A DNA stretch of 64,000 bases, taken from Eubacterium sp. OM08-24. GTDB lineage: Bacteria; Bacillota; Clostridia; Oscillospirales; Acutalibacteraceae. The stretch is from assembly GCF_003438075.1 (NCBI RefSeq), contig NZ_QSTA01000002.1, forward strand, positions 279,714-343,713, written 5' to 3'. The notes under the pieces are model-generated. The model searched no databases. It was not told where the DNA came from and saw only the letters and a list, made by a program, of their open reading frames with translations. The translations under genes were made by a program, and so were the position numbers. Of the stretch, positions 45,255 to 53,697 are shown piece after piece; the first letter of the stretch is position 1; the number at the start of each line of letters is the position of its first letter.

Positions 45255-46211
45255 TTATTCCTTTTTCTCGTTGTTTTCGTCCTCAAAATTAGAAAATTTT
45301 GTTATATAAATTGGTCTGTCTTTGGTTTCCATATAAATTCTGCCAATGTACTCGCCGAGAATACCAATCGACATCTCGGTAATTCCGCCCAAAAACAGCA
45401 CTGCGCACAAGGTGGTTACATAACCCGGTGTGGTGATACCGAAAAACAGAGTTTGTATGAGCGTAATCATTATGTAGATAAGCGCAATAACAAAAATAAT
45501 TGCTCCCATTATAGCTGTAAAGCGGAGCGGTGCAACCGAAAAGCAGGTGATACCATCTATCGCATAGCGGAAAAGGCTCGAAAATTTCCATGTGGTCTGA
45601 CCGAGCTGGCGGTCAACCGTTTTGAACGAAATCCACTTTGTGTTAAAACCTACCCACGAAAAAATACCCTTTGAAAATCTCTGTACCTCGGCAAGCTCAA
45701 GAATCGAATCGACAACCTGTCTTTTCATCATTCTGAAATCCATTGCGCCGTACGGCATTTTGGTATCGGTGAGTTTGTTTGAAATTTTAAAAAACAATTT
45801 TGAAAAAATACCTCTGAATTTGCTTTCGCCCTCACGCTCGTTTCTCTTTGTAGCACAAACATCGTAGCCCTCGGTTTCAAGGGCATACACCATCTGCGGA
45901 AAAAGTGTGGGCGGATGCTGTAAATCGGCGTCCATTACCACCACATAGTCGGCGGTGGTGTGCTGAAGTCCTGCATACATAGCCGCCTCTTTGCCGAAAT
46001 TCCTCGAAAAAGAAATGTACTTTACATTAGAAAACTGCTTTGCGAGTTTTTTCATTATAAGGTATGTTTTATCTTTACTGCCGTCATTCACAAGGATATA
46101 GCGGAACGCATATTCGGGCATTGACTCAATAACCTTGTTGGTTTCAAGCACAAAATGCTCAAGTCCCTCTTCCTCGTTGTAGCATGGCACTACTAAATCT
46201 ATTGTTTTCAT
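45255..46211 (-). CDS. polyprenyl-phosphate glycosyltransferase (GtrB/CsbB-like, GT2)
   Basis: A GT2 enzyme of 318 residues from the ATG at 46211, which follows AGGCGAT. IDLVVPCYNEEEGLEHFV is the opening, DADLQHPP holds the DxD metal site, and two C-terminal transmembrane helices (FTAIMGAIIFVIALIYIMIT and a second ending in GYVTTLCAVLFLGG) anchor it. It should transfer a sugar onto undecaprenyl phosphate at the inner membrane face. It leads the GtrB-GtrA-GT2 cluster. Confidence 0.92.
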   Translation of the reverse strand: MKTIDLVVPCYNEEEGLEHFVLETNKVIESMPEYAFRYILVNDGSKDKTYLIMKKLAKQFSNVKYISFSRNFGKEAAMYAGLQHTTADYVVVMDADLQHPPTLFPQMVYALETEGYDVCATKRNEREGESKFRGIFSKLFFKISNKLTDTKMPYGAMDFRMMKRQVVDSILELAEVQRFSKGIFSWVGFNTKWISFKTVDRQLGQTTWKFSSLFRYAIDGITCFSVAPLRFTAIMGAIIFVIALIYIMITLIQTLFFGITTPGYVTTLCAVLFLGGITEMSIGILGEYIGRIYMETKDRPIYITKFSNFEDENNEKKE

Positions 46212-46326
46212 AATAAATCGCCTTTGCATAGTTAAATTTGTATAAACCTACAATTATTTTTATTATACCAAAAGCACACAAAAAAGTCTATATTTTTATA
46301 AATTATTTAAAATTTTGCAAAAGATA

Positions 46327-46350
46327 CCCCCTCTCCACTCGGAGAGGGGG
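46327..46350 (-). terminator. terminator of the dockerin gene at 46.4-47.1 kb
   Basis: CCCCCTCTCC pairs perfectly with GGAGAGGGGG around a four-base loop; the minus strand then reads TATCTTTTGC. Confidence 0.8.
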
Positions 46351-46356
46351 TTAGAT

Positions 46357-47121
46357 TTACTGTGCTAAATATTGTGTATAAAAGTTAATTTCTGTAATAT
46401 TTTCGACGTCAGCCTTATTCAGTCTGTAAATATTATTGCGACAACACTTTTCGCCATACTCCCAAAAAGTTTCGACCTCATAATCATATACTATCAGCTT
46501 GTTTCCGTCAAGCGCAAAGGAGTTTATTCCTGTATAATCATACCAATCCCTGACTGTGAGTATTACAAAAAGAGCGTTATCCTTGAAAAACTCGTCGTCA
46601 AATTCCGGCGACTCCGCTTTAAACAAATCGACAAACTGTTCCTTTGATGTTATGAGAGAAATTCCTTTAACTGAATTTCTCCTCATTTCATCAACAGTCA
46701 TAATGTAATTCTCCGGTGTGTAGATTGTTTCATATTCAATAATATCGCCTTTAGAGTTACCGTTATAGTCATAGTCATAATAGCGCATAGGAATGTTTTT
46801 ATATGAGCTGTCTGTTTTTTGATAGCAAGTATATTCCGTACCGGCAACCATTTTCTGCAATTCTGTAATGTCATTTACATTAAAAGCGCCGTCACCGTCA
46901 AAGTCGATATGCTCAAGAGCAGTGCCCGAAATTGTACCATTTCCGCCAAGCTGTAACTGTAATGCAGTAATGTCTGATACACTTGCTACACCGTCTGCGT
47001 TGTAATCGCCGATTTTTGTAAAAGTAAAGCTTTCATTATCCGCCGCAAATGCAGGTGTTACTGCCGTTGCTCCCATACAAAGTGCAAGCGCCGTTGATAC
47101 TAATATTTTAGCTTTTTTCAT
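46357..47121 (-). CDS. secreted dockerin protein with an unknown C-terminal domain
   Basis: An exported protein of 254 residues from the ATG at 47121, behind GAGGGCAGGACT. A signal peptide (KAKILVSTALALCMGATAVT, cleavage near AFAAD) is followed by a dockerin at about residues 35-95 (DYNADGVASVSDITALQLQL and DFDGDGAFNVNDITELQKMV). The rest, about 150 residues, is rich in Tyr and Asp (RYYDYDYNGNSKGDIIEYET) and ends without a membrane anchor; I do not recognise it. It should dock to a cohesin-bearing scaffold. Both repeats keep the Asp/Asn calcium ligands. Confidence 0.85.
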   Translation of the reverse strand: MKKAKILVSTALALCMGATAVTPAFAADNESFTFTKIGDYNADGVASVSDITALQLQLGGNGTISGTALEHIDFDGDGAFNVNDITELQKMVAGTEYTCYQKTDSSYKNIPMRYYDYDYNGNSKGDIIEYETIYTPENYIMTVDEMRRNSVKGISLITSKEQFVDLFKAESPEFDDEFFKDNALFVILTVRDWYDYTGINSFALDGNKLIVYDYEVETFWEYGEKCCRNNIYRLNKADVENITEINFYTQYLAQ

Positions 47122-47303
47122 AGTCCTGCCCTCAAATTTCATTTATTTGATAAAATTATACCATATGTAAGCAAATATGTATATATTTTAAAAAATTCTT
47201 TATATACAATTTCAACCCCTGTTTTTGTTGGTTTTAAACAAGCGCATTGGCAGTATTGACGATTTTTGAATTTCAATTCACTTTTTTAAAAATGTTATTT
47301 ACC

Positions 47304-47333
47304 TTGACAAAATAAAGTGTTACAATATATAAG
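47304..47333 (+). promoter_or_regulatory. promoter of the YfhO gene
   Basis: TTGACA (47304-47309) is followed after 18 bases by TATAAG (47328-47333). The leader downstream contains the small hairpin TATATGC-AAAA-GCATA and a second, CCCTGTCTTTAAAAGGG. Confidence 0.6.
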
Positions 47334-47416
47334 TTATAGTATATGCAAAAGCATAACTAATCGGTAATGCCCTGTCTTTAAAAGGGCAAACATAATTTTA
47401 TGGAGGTTTAATTCTT

Positions 47417-50197
47417 ATGCTTATGACAGCTTTACAAACAAAAGCTAAAAAGCTGCACGAAAAGCCTGCGGCTGAGCAAAAAGGATTTCAGGCATTTTTA
47501 AGTAGAAATGTGTTTATTTTACTTGCCTTTGCCATACCTTTTTTGCTTATGACCATAGGTTTTGCGATAATGGAGGTTTCTCCGTTTGGCAATAATCAAA
47601 TTCTCGTTACCGACCTTTGGCACCAGTATTTTCCTTTTTTGGTTGACTTTCAGGACAAGCTAAAGCACGGCGAATCTCTGTTTTGGTCTTGGACTCAGGG
47701 CGGCGGTGTAAACTACTTCTCGCTTATGAGCTACTACCTTGCAGGGCCTATGAACTTCTTGTGCGTGTTTATCCCGTCTGAGTGGCTCAGGGAATTTCTT
47801 ATGTTCAGCGTATGCGCAAAGGTTGCCTTTGCAGGCTGCTTTACAGCTGTTTTCCTGCGCTCGGTTTTCAAAAAGAATGACTTTTCGCTTGTTGTGTTCG
47901 GCACAAGTTTTTCATTCTGCGCATTCTTTATGGGTTACTATTGGAACACCATTTGGCTCGATACCGTATGCATTACTCCGCTTGTGGCTCTCGGCATAGT
48001 AAAACTGCTTACAGAGGGCAAGTTCAGACTGTTTACAATCACGCTTGCGATTTCTCTCATTTCAAACTACTATATGGGTTTGTTTACCTGTATTTTCGTT
48101 CTCCTTATCTTCATTGCGTACAGCATTGTTAAGTGGAACGGCTTTAAGAGCTTTTTTACAAAACTCGCAAAAACAGCGCTTTTCTCTGTACTTGCTATCG
48201 GTATGACGGCTTTCTTCCTGTTGCCTGCGTTCTTTGCACTGCAAAACACCCACGCAACCTCAAGCACATTCCCGACTACCTACGCAATCAACATAGGCTC
48301 TACAAACGACCTTTTAGGTACACTTGAGGCTATGAAAAAGATTTTCTCAAATCTCCTTACTTTCATAACTCCTGCCACCAAAGAGGCTGACGCTCTGCCA
48401 AACATTGCCTGCGGTACTGTTTCGCTTGTGCTTGGCATTGTGTTCCTTACCTCTAAGAAAATAAGCCTTAAAGAAAAAATCGTTGACGGCTGTCTTATTC
48501 TCTTTATGATGATAAGCTGCGTTATCCGTCAGCTCGACTACATTTGGCATGGTTTCCACTTTACAAATATGATTCCTTACCGTTTCAGCTATCTTATCAG
48601 CTTTGTAATTGTGGTTATGGCTTACAGAGCATTTATGCTCATTGACTTTACCACCTGCTGGGATGTTATTCTTGCGGTGCTGTTCTCGACTGTAATTATT
48701 CTGATTGCAATCGACACACAGCAAACCTACGCAATCGTGGGTACAGCCGTAATTGCGGCGCTTGTCTGCATTGTGCTTTTCCTCTACACAAAGAGAATTA
48801 TACCAAAGCAAGTGCTTTTGATTATTCTTGCGGTAATAGTCATAGGCGAAAGCGGTGCGACTGCATACATAGGTGTAAAAACCACCACAGTTACAAGCAC
48901 AGTTGACTACCCACGAGGTGAAGAGGCTGCCGCAAATGTTATAAGCTATATGAATGAAACCGAAAAAGACACCAAAGAAATGTGGAGAGCCGAAACAACA
49001 AGCACTCAAACTCTCAATGACGGCTCGCTCAACGGCTACAACGGACTTTCAATGTTCAACTCAATGGCTAACGAGGATATGACCGTATTCTTTGAAAACT
49101 TCGGAATGATGGGTTGGCAGAGCGGCAACCGTTACACATATGCCGAAAGCTCGCCTGTAACCAACACATTTATGAACCTTAAATATCTCATCTCAAGAGA
49201 TGGCAGGTATCAGAACAGCTACGATCTTACAAACTACTATCAGCAGGGCAGTATTATTCTCCTTAAAAACGAGCATTACATTCCTATGGGATTTATGGTA
49301 AATTCCGACTTGCTCAAGTGGCAGGTAAACAGAAATGAAGACCAGTTTAACCCGTTTGACCAGCAAAATGAATTTTTCAAGCTGGCAACCGGCGTAAATG
49401 ACAATGTATATACTCAGCTTGAGGTAGTGTCGCAAGGACACACAGACTACTCACAGTTCCCTGTAAACAAAATTTCGTACGGCAATTACAGCTACAACTG
49501 CACAGACACCACCACAACACCGCACCTCAAGTGGAACTACACAGCGCCGTACACAGGCTATGTGTATGTATATGCTGACATAGACGGTAAAGACGATGTA
49601 TCGCTTATGATAAACGATGAGTCGCAGAACGCAAAAACACTCGGTATGGGCAGACCGTATATCGCTTGCGGCGGATATGTAAACGAGGGCGATAAAATCT
49701 CGGTTTACGCTGAACTCCCACAGGGACAGGCAGGCAATGCCCATGTATATGTAAATATGCTTAATCAAGATGTTTTCGAGCAGGGTTATGCACAGATAAG
49801 CAAAGATGTTATGACAACCACAGAGTGTACGGGTTCATCTATGAAGGGCACAATCAACGCAAGCGAGGACGGACTTTTCTACACCTCTATTCCTAACGAA
49901 GAGGGCGGTTGGAAAGCATATGTTGACGGCAGAGAGGTAAATATTACTCCTGTCGGAAATGCGCTTGTGGCATTTAACCTTTCAAAGGGCGAGCACAACA
50001 TTGAGCTTGTGTATTATCCAAGGGGCTTTAAGCCGGGCGCTGTTGTATCAGCGGTGTGCCTTGCAGGATTTGTGGCAATTTGCGTTTATATCTATATTAT
50101 TAAAAAGAAAAAGGGCAAAAAGGCAGCGGAAGAAATCACCCCTACCCCACCGCCTGTAAAAACTAAAAAAGCAAAAACCCAAAACATTAATACTTGA
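47417..50197 (+). CDS. YfhO family membrane protein
   Basis: A 926-residue membrane protein with about 13 hydrophobic helices in the first 500 residues (starting FILLAFAIPFLLMTIGFAIM), a large extracytoplasmic domain at about 500-880, and a final helix (VVSAVCLAGFVAICVYIYII) before a Lys-rich tail. VTDLWHQYFPFLVDFQDKL is the conserved first-loop motif of YfhO, a GT-C type protein. In Bacillus the YfhO protein transfers a sugar from undecaprenyl phosphate to lipoteichoic acid, working with CsbB and GtcA. A GGAGG lies ten bases before the ATG. It has its own promoter and terminator. Confidence 0.9.
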   Translation: MLMTALQTKAKKLHEKPAAEQKGFQAFLSRNVFILLAFAIPFLLMTIGFAIMEVSPFGNNQILVTDLWHQYFPFLVDFQDKLKHGESLFWSWTQGGGVNYFSLMSYYLAGPMNFLCVFIPSEWLREFLMFSVCAKVAFAGCFTAVFLRSVFKKNDFSLVVFGTSFSFCAFFMGYYWNTIWLDTVCITPLVALGIVKLLTEGKFRLFTITLAISLISNYYMGLFTCIFVLLIFIAYSIVKWNGFKSFFTKLAKTALFSVLAIGMTAFFLLPAFFALQNTHATSSTFPTTYAINIGSTNDLLGTLEAMKKIFSNLLTFITPATKEADALPNIACGTVSLVLGIVFLTSKKISLKEKIVDGCLILFMMISCVIRQLDYIWHGFHFTNMIPYRFSYLISFVIVVMAYRAFMLIDFTTCWDVILAVLFSTVIILIAIDTQQTYAIVGTAVIAALVCIVLFLYTKRIIPKQVLLIILAVIVIGESGATAYIGVKTTTVTSTVDYPRGEEAAANVISYMNETEKDTKEMWRAETTSTQTLNDGSLNGYNGLSMFNSMANEDMTVFFENFGMMGWQSGNRYTYAESSPVTNTFMNLKYLISRDGRYQNSYDLTNYYQQGSIILLKNEHYIPMGFMVNSDLLKWQVNRNEDQFNPFDQQNEFFKLATGVNDNVYTQLEVVSQGHTDYSQFPVNKISYGNYSYNCTDTTTTPHLKWNYTAPYTGYVYVYADIDGKDDVSLMINDESQNAKTLGMGRPYIACGGYVNEGDKISVYAELPQGQAGNAHVYVNMLNQDVFEQGYAQISKDVMTTTECTGSSMKGTINASEDGLFYTSIPNEEGGWKAYVDGREVNITPVGNALVAFNLSKGEHNIELVYYPRGFKPGAVVSAVCLAGFVAICVYIYIIKKKKGKKAAEEITPTPPPVKTKKAKTQNINT

Positions 50198-50203
50198 TTT
50201 GAT

Positions 50204-50239
50204 AAAAAGGCAGTTTCGTAAATTCGGAACTGCCTTTTT
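50204..50239 (+). terminator. terminator of the YfhO gene
   Basis: AAAAAGGCAGTTTCG pairs with CGGAACTGCCTTTTT with one mismatch; the T run is part of the stem base. Confidence 0.85.
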
Positions 50240-50255
50240 GCGTGTATTTTGGCGG

Positions 50256-50736
50256 TTCTTTATCAAAAGTTGGGGTAAATTGTAGTTTGGCGGAGTGTCG
50301 GTCGGGCATTGAAATTTAGCTAACGCTAAATTATCCTCCCAAAAACAAAAAAGTTTACTCAATTTTTTCAAAAATTGCGGGTTTGGGCAGCGCCCATAAA
50401 ATCTTCCGATACAACAATTTATCAGGCGCAAACAGCCACGCTGTTTGCGTGCTAAAACTAAGTTTGCTAAAACAGGCGACAGCCATTAAAAAAGCCTATA
50501 TTTTATTAATGAAATAACGAATTTCTTTTCTTATTGCTATTGCATTTATGGGCTTTCGCCGTTGCGTTCAAGCCGCCAAACAGCGAGCTGTTTGGCTATT
50601 GTTAGATTGCATAAGCAGAAAGTATTTGTGGGCTTTGCCCACACCCACGACCTTTGAAAAGGTCGACCAAACTTTTATAATTGCTTGGCAAATCAATTTG
50701 CTAAACCATAATTTATTATTGTTACCCCAACATTTA
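50256..50736 (-). repeat. dispersed structured repeat, copy H (outer ends on both sides)
   Basis: This copy occupies most of the 743-base gap 50198-50940. It opens with TTCTTTATCAAAAGTTGGGG and TCGGTCGGGCA and closes with the inverted CTAAACCATAATTTATT and ACCCCAACA, so both outer inverted ends are visible. Inside are GGGCAGCGCCC, GCAAACAGCCACGCTGTTTGC, CCAAACAGCGAGCTGTTTGG, GTGGGCTTTGCCCAC and the arm CGACCTTTGAAAAGGTCG, where both sides of the stem changed together compared with other copies. The central hairpin is degenerate. Confidence 0.85.
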
Positions 50737-50787
50737 GAACAAAACCATTTTAGCTTATAAATATAACATTATAGACTTAATAATTTT

Positions 50788-50828
50788 AAAATTTAGTTCA
50801 AGCCTTTTTAAAGGTTGACTAAACTTTT
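50788..50828 (-). repeat. dispersed structured repeat, copy K (deleted to the two arms)
   Basis: AAAATTTAGTTCAAGCC joins TTTTTAAAGGTTGACTAAACTTTT, the same minimal palindromic form as copy C, 52 bases beyond copy H. Confidence 0.7.
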
Positions 50829-50874
50829 ATGACTGCACGGTAAGGTATTTTCCAAAAACATAATTTAAAGAACA

Positions 50875-50907
50875 AAAGAACGGTCTGCAGCGTGCAGACC
50901 GTTCTTT
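50875..50907 (-). terminator. amylase gene terminator
   Basis: AAAGAACGGTCTGC pairs perfectly with GCAGACCGTTCTTT around five bases; the minus strand then reads TGTTCTTTAAATT. Confidence 0.88.
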
Positions 50908-50940
50908 AAGATTTGGTATAAATAAAATTTGTAGTTTTAA

Positions 50941-52836
50941 TTAATAAGCAAGGCTCAGTCTTCTGTCTGTTTCATTAATAATAAATGCGCAGCTGAGCGG
51001 CGGAATTGTTAATTTTCCGTTTTCGAGCTTTGTATCTAAAATAGGTGTACCGTCTGCATATCCGGGCGGTGGGTCAATAATTCTTTCTTCATTGCTTGCA
51101 TTAAACGCACAATAAAGCGATGACTTGCTGTCAAGGCGGATATAGCTTAGATAATTTTTGTCAGCCGTAACCTTTACAAAATCGCCGTCCCAAAGCGGTG
51201 AGCAGGACTTTCTTAAATTACCGAGAGCCTTATGCCACTCAATAAGCTCCTTATCCTCTCTGCCCCACGGATAACAGCAACGGTTGAACGGGTCACGATA
51301 GCCCTCAAGACCTGCCTCATCGCCATAGTAAACGCACGGGAAACCCGGTAAAGTATACTGCATACCTACGGCAAGCTTTAAAAGTGCTGTACCACGCTTA
51401 CGCTGGTCGTAGCTTAACTTTTGATTTGCCTGCCACTGACGATCTCTGCCGTTGAGCGGCTCGCCTGCAATAACTGTAAGCGCACGCTCTGTATCGTGAG
51501 TTGAAAGCGAGTTCATAAGCACACGAAGAACAGGACGAGGATAGTTTTCGATAACGCTCATAATCTGATTCATAACATACTTGGCGTCTGCACCACGGCA
51601 GAAATCAAGGATTGCGTTTCTGAAAACATAGTTCATAACCGAGTCAAGCTCTTCGCCGAGCAAGAATTTTCTTCTTGCGCCGTAGCTCTCTTTGTTACTT
51701 GCGTCTTCCCACACTTCGCCTACAATAAAGCCCTCGGGATCTTCTTCCTTTACCGCTTTACGCAGGTTTTCCATAAATTCATCGGGCAGCTCATCGGCTA
51801 CATCAAGTCGCCAGCCTGAGTTACCGTAACGCATATATGTTCTTACGATACCGTCCTTACCGTTGATATATTCGTTAAATACAGGGTCGGTTTCGTTTAC
51901 CTCAGGCAAGGTGTAAAAGCCCCACCATGAATGGTAATCGTTTGGCCAGTTATTGAACTTATACCAGCTGTAATACGGAGAATTTTGATCTCTGTAAGCG
52001 CCTGTATTCTCGCCGTATCTGCCGTTTCTGTTAAAATACTTGCTGTCTGAGCCTGTATGAGAGTAAACGCCATCGTTAATAACATGTATTCCTCTCTTTT
52101 TAGCCTCTGCACAAAGATTTATGAAATCCTCGTTTGTACCGAGAATCGGGTCAACCTTTGAATAGTCGCCCGTATCGTAACGGTGGTTTGAGTATGCCTC
52201 GCCGATAGGATTAAGATAAATACAGCTTACGCCCAATTCCTCAAGGTAATCGAGCTTTTGTGTAATTCCCTTAAGGTCACCCATAAAGAAATCGCTGTTT
52301 GTAATTTCGCCGTTCTCGTTAGGCCACCACTGTGGGAGTGCATACCAATCTGTATTGCGCTGAAAATCTGTACGGGTAAGGTTCTTTTCTTCGCCGCTAA
52401 AATTAAATCTGTCAGGTAAAATCTGATACATTACACCGCCAACAGGCCACTTTGGTGTAGTAAAGCCCTTTTTGTAGCAGGTAAGCTGCCAACTTCTGCC
52501 CGGTGAAGTTTCTATGGTGCTGATATTATACGGATCAGACGGCACAATATATCTGATACCGTATTTTGTTTGAAGTTTAAAGCCATACCAGTACAGACCG
52601 ATTTTGTTAGGAGTAAAGTCAGCCTCCCAGATTTCGGTAGCGTCATCAAATGTGCCGCACCAGAAAAAGCCGAAGTATTCCCAGTTGTAATCGTAGTCAT
52701 ACTTTACTGCCAACGCCGCTCTCTGAGTGTGGAGATCTCTTGGCAAAAGTATTCTTAAATGTATGGTCGTTCCCTGCTCTACCGCACCGAAAGGTGAACG
52801 ATAGTAAATTTTTTGTGAATCAAAAGGAACTGGCAT
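50941..52836 (-). CDS. GH13 alpha-amylase family protein (neopullulanase/cyclomaltodextrinase-like)
   Basis: A cytoplasmic GH13 enzyme of 631 residues from the ATG at 52836, which follows AGGGAAGTG. Residues 1-120 look like a CBM34-type N-terminal domain. The TIM barrel holds the catalytic triad D345 (GWRLDVADE), E374 (IVGEVWED) and D448 (LSTHDTERA). MYQILPDRFN and VINDGVYSHTG mark other conserved regions. The domain layout matches the cyclomaltodextrinase/neopullulanase group, which splits short maltodextrins and cyclodextrins. No signal peptide is present, so imported oligosaccharides are the likely substrate, complementing the GH31 glucosidase. Confidence 0.92.
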   Translation of the reverse strand: MPVPFDSQKIYYRSPFGAVEQGTTIHLRILLPRDLHTQRAALAVKYDYDYNWEYFGFFWCGTFDDATEIWEADFTPNKIGLYWYGFKLQTKYGIRYIVPSDPYNISTIETSPGRSWQLTCYKKGFTTPKWPVGGVMYQILPDRFNFSGEEKNLTRTDFQRNTDWYALPQWWPNENGEITNSDFFMGDLKGITQKLDYLEELGVSCIYLNPIGEAYSNHRYDTGDYSKVDPILGTNEDFINLCAEAKKRGIHVINDGVYSHTGSDSKYFNRNGRYGENTGAYRDQNSPYYSWYKFNNWPNDYHSWWGFYTLPEVNETDPVFNEYINGKDGIVRTYMRYGNSGWRLDVADELPDEFMENLRKAVKEEDPEGFIVGEVWEDASNKESYGARRKFLLGEELDSVMNYVFRNAILDFCRGADAKYVMNQIMSVIENYPRPVLRVLMNSLSTHDTERALTVIAGEPLNGRDRQWQANQKLSYDQRKRGTALLKLAVGMQYTLPGFPCVYYGDEAGLEGYRDPFNRCCYPWGREDKELIEWHKALGNLRKSCSPLWDGDFVKVTADKNYLSYIRLDSKSSLYCAFNASNEERIIDPPPGYADGTPILDTKLENGKLTIPPLSCAFIINETDRRLSLAY

Positions 52837-53197
52837 ATAATCACTTCCCTGTAAAATAATATTCCGCAAAAGCCTTTTTGATATGTAATGTTAATAAATT
52901 GTTATTAATTATTATCAAAAAAACTATATTATAAATAGCAAAACAATGTGAAATCAACAAAACGCAACTGTTTTGTCGCACATATTATATAATATCACAA
53001 AATTTGATCCTTTACAATATAGCAGACAAAAAATGGCAAAAAACCGACATACAAGGATAATTTTATCAAAATAAGATTACAACTTTAACATAATTCTTTA
53101 ATAACGCAGCATTTTATATTATAATTTAGGGTGGATTATAATTTATGGTATAAGCTCTGTTTTTGCAGAGCAAGGCTGAATATGGAGAGATAATGTA
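52837..53197. other. AT-rich intergenic region upstream of zapA
   Basis: No gene is visible in this 361-base stretch between divergent genes. It contains a TATAAT (53120-53125) without a convincing -35, and the hairpin GCTCTG-TTTTTG-CAGAGC (53154-53171) in the presumed zapA leader. Confidence 0.55.
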
Positions 53198-53692
53198 ATG
53201 AATACTAAAAGAAAAGTCACCGTTCAGATCGAAGGCAGGAACTATTCGGTGATTACTGCCGATGACGAAAAATATGTGCAGAATGTTGCCGATGAGGTTA
53301 TTGCTCAAATCAAAGAAATTATTACATCAAGTCACCACCTCGACACAAGGGATTGTGCAATTCTTGCGGCGCTGAATTTTTGCGATGACCGCAACAAGGC
53401 ATTGCGCAACAAAAAGGATTGCATTTCAAAGGCAGACAAAATCATTCGCCAAACAAACGACCTCAACAAGCAGTGCACCGAGTACAAAAACCGCCTTGCC
53501 GAGGTTATCAACGAAAACACTGCCCTTACACGAAAATATTTAAGACTTGAAAAGGAGAATCAGCAGCTGAGAAATGCTCTGCAACAGGCGGTAAACTCTG
53601 CACAAACAGAGGAAAACGGCGCAGTTGAGGAAGAAGAAAATGACGAAATAGTCCGAAAAATGCGCCAACAGCAAATCTCGCTTTTTGACTGA
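53198..53692 (+). CDS. zapA: cell division protein ZapA
   Basis: A 164-residue FtsZ-ring associated protein. Residues 1-75 are the ZapA globular domain (KVTVQIEGRNYSVITADDEK, VADEVIAQIKEI), and residues 85-140 form a long coiled coil (KNRLAEVINENTALTRKYLR). The acidic C-terminus (AVEEEENDEI) is typical of Clostridia ZapA. It promotes FtsZ bundling at midcell. GGAGAGAT precedes the ATG. A U32 peptidase gene follows after five bases, an arrangement seen in other Firmicutes. Confidence 0.9.
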   Translation: MNTKRKVTVQIEGRNYSVITADDEKYVQNVADEVIAQIKEIITSSHHLDTRDCAILAALNFCDDRNKALRNKKDCISKADKIIRQTNDLNKQCTEYKNRLAEVINENTALTRKYLRLEKENQQLRNALQQAVNSAQTEENGAVEEEENDEIVRKMRQQQISLFD

Positions 53693-53697
53693 TTGCT

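Noticed and set aside
48347-49009. 220-codon minus-strand open frame
   Set aside because: It is antisense to the YfhO gene, with a His/Cys/Asn-rich composition typical of shadow frames.
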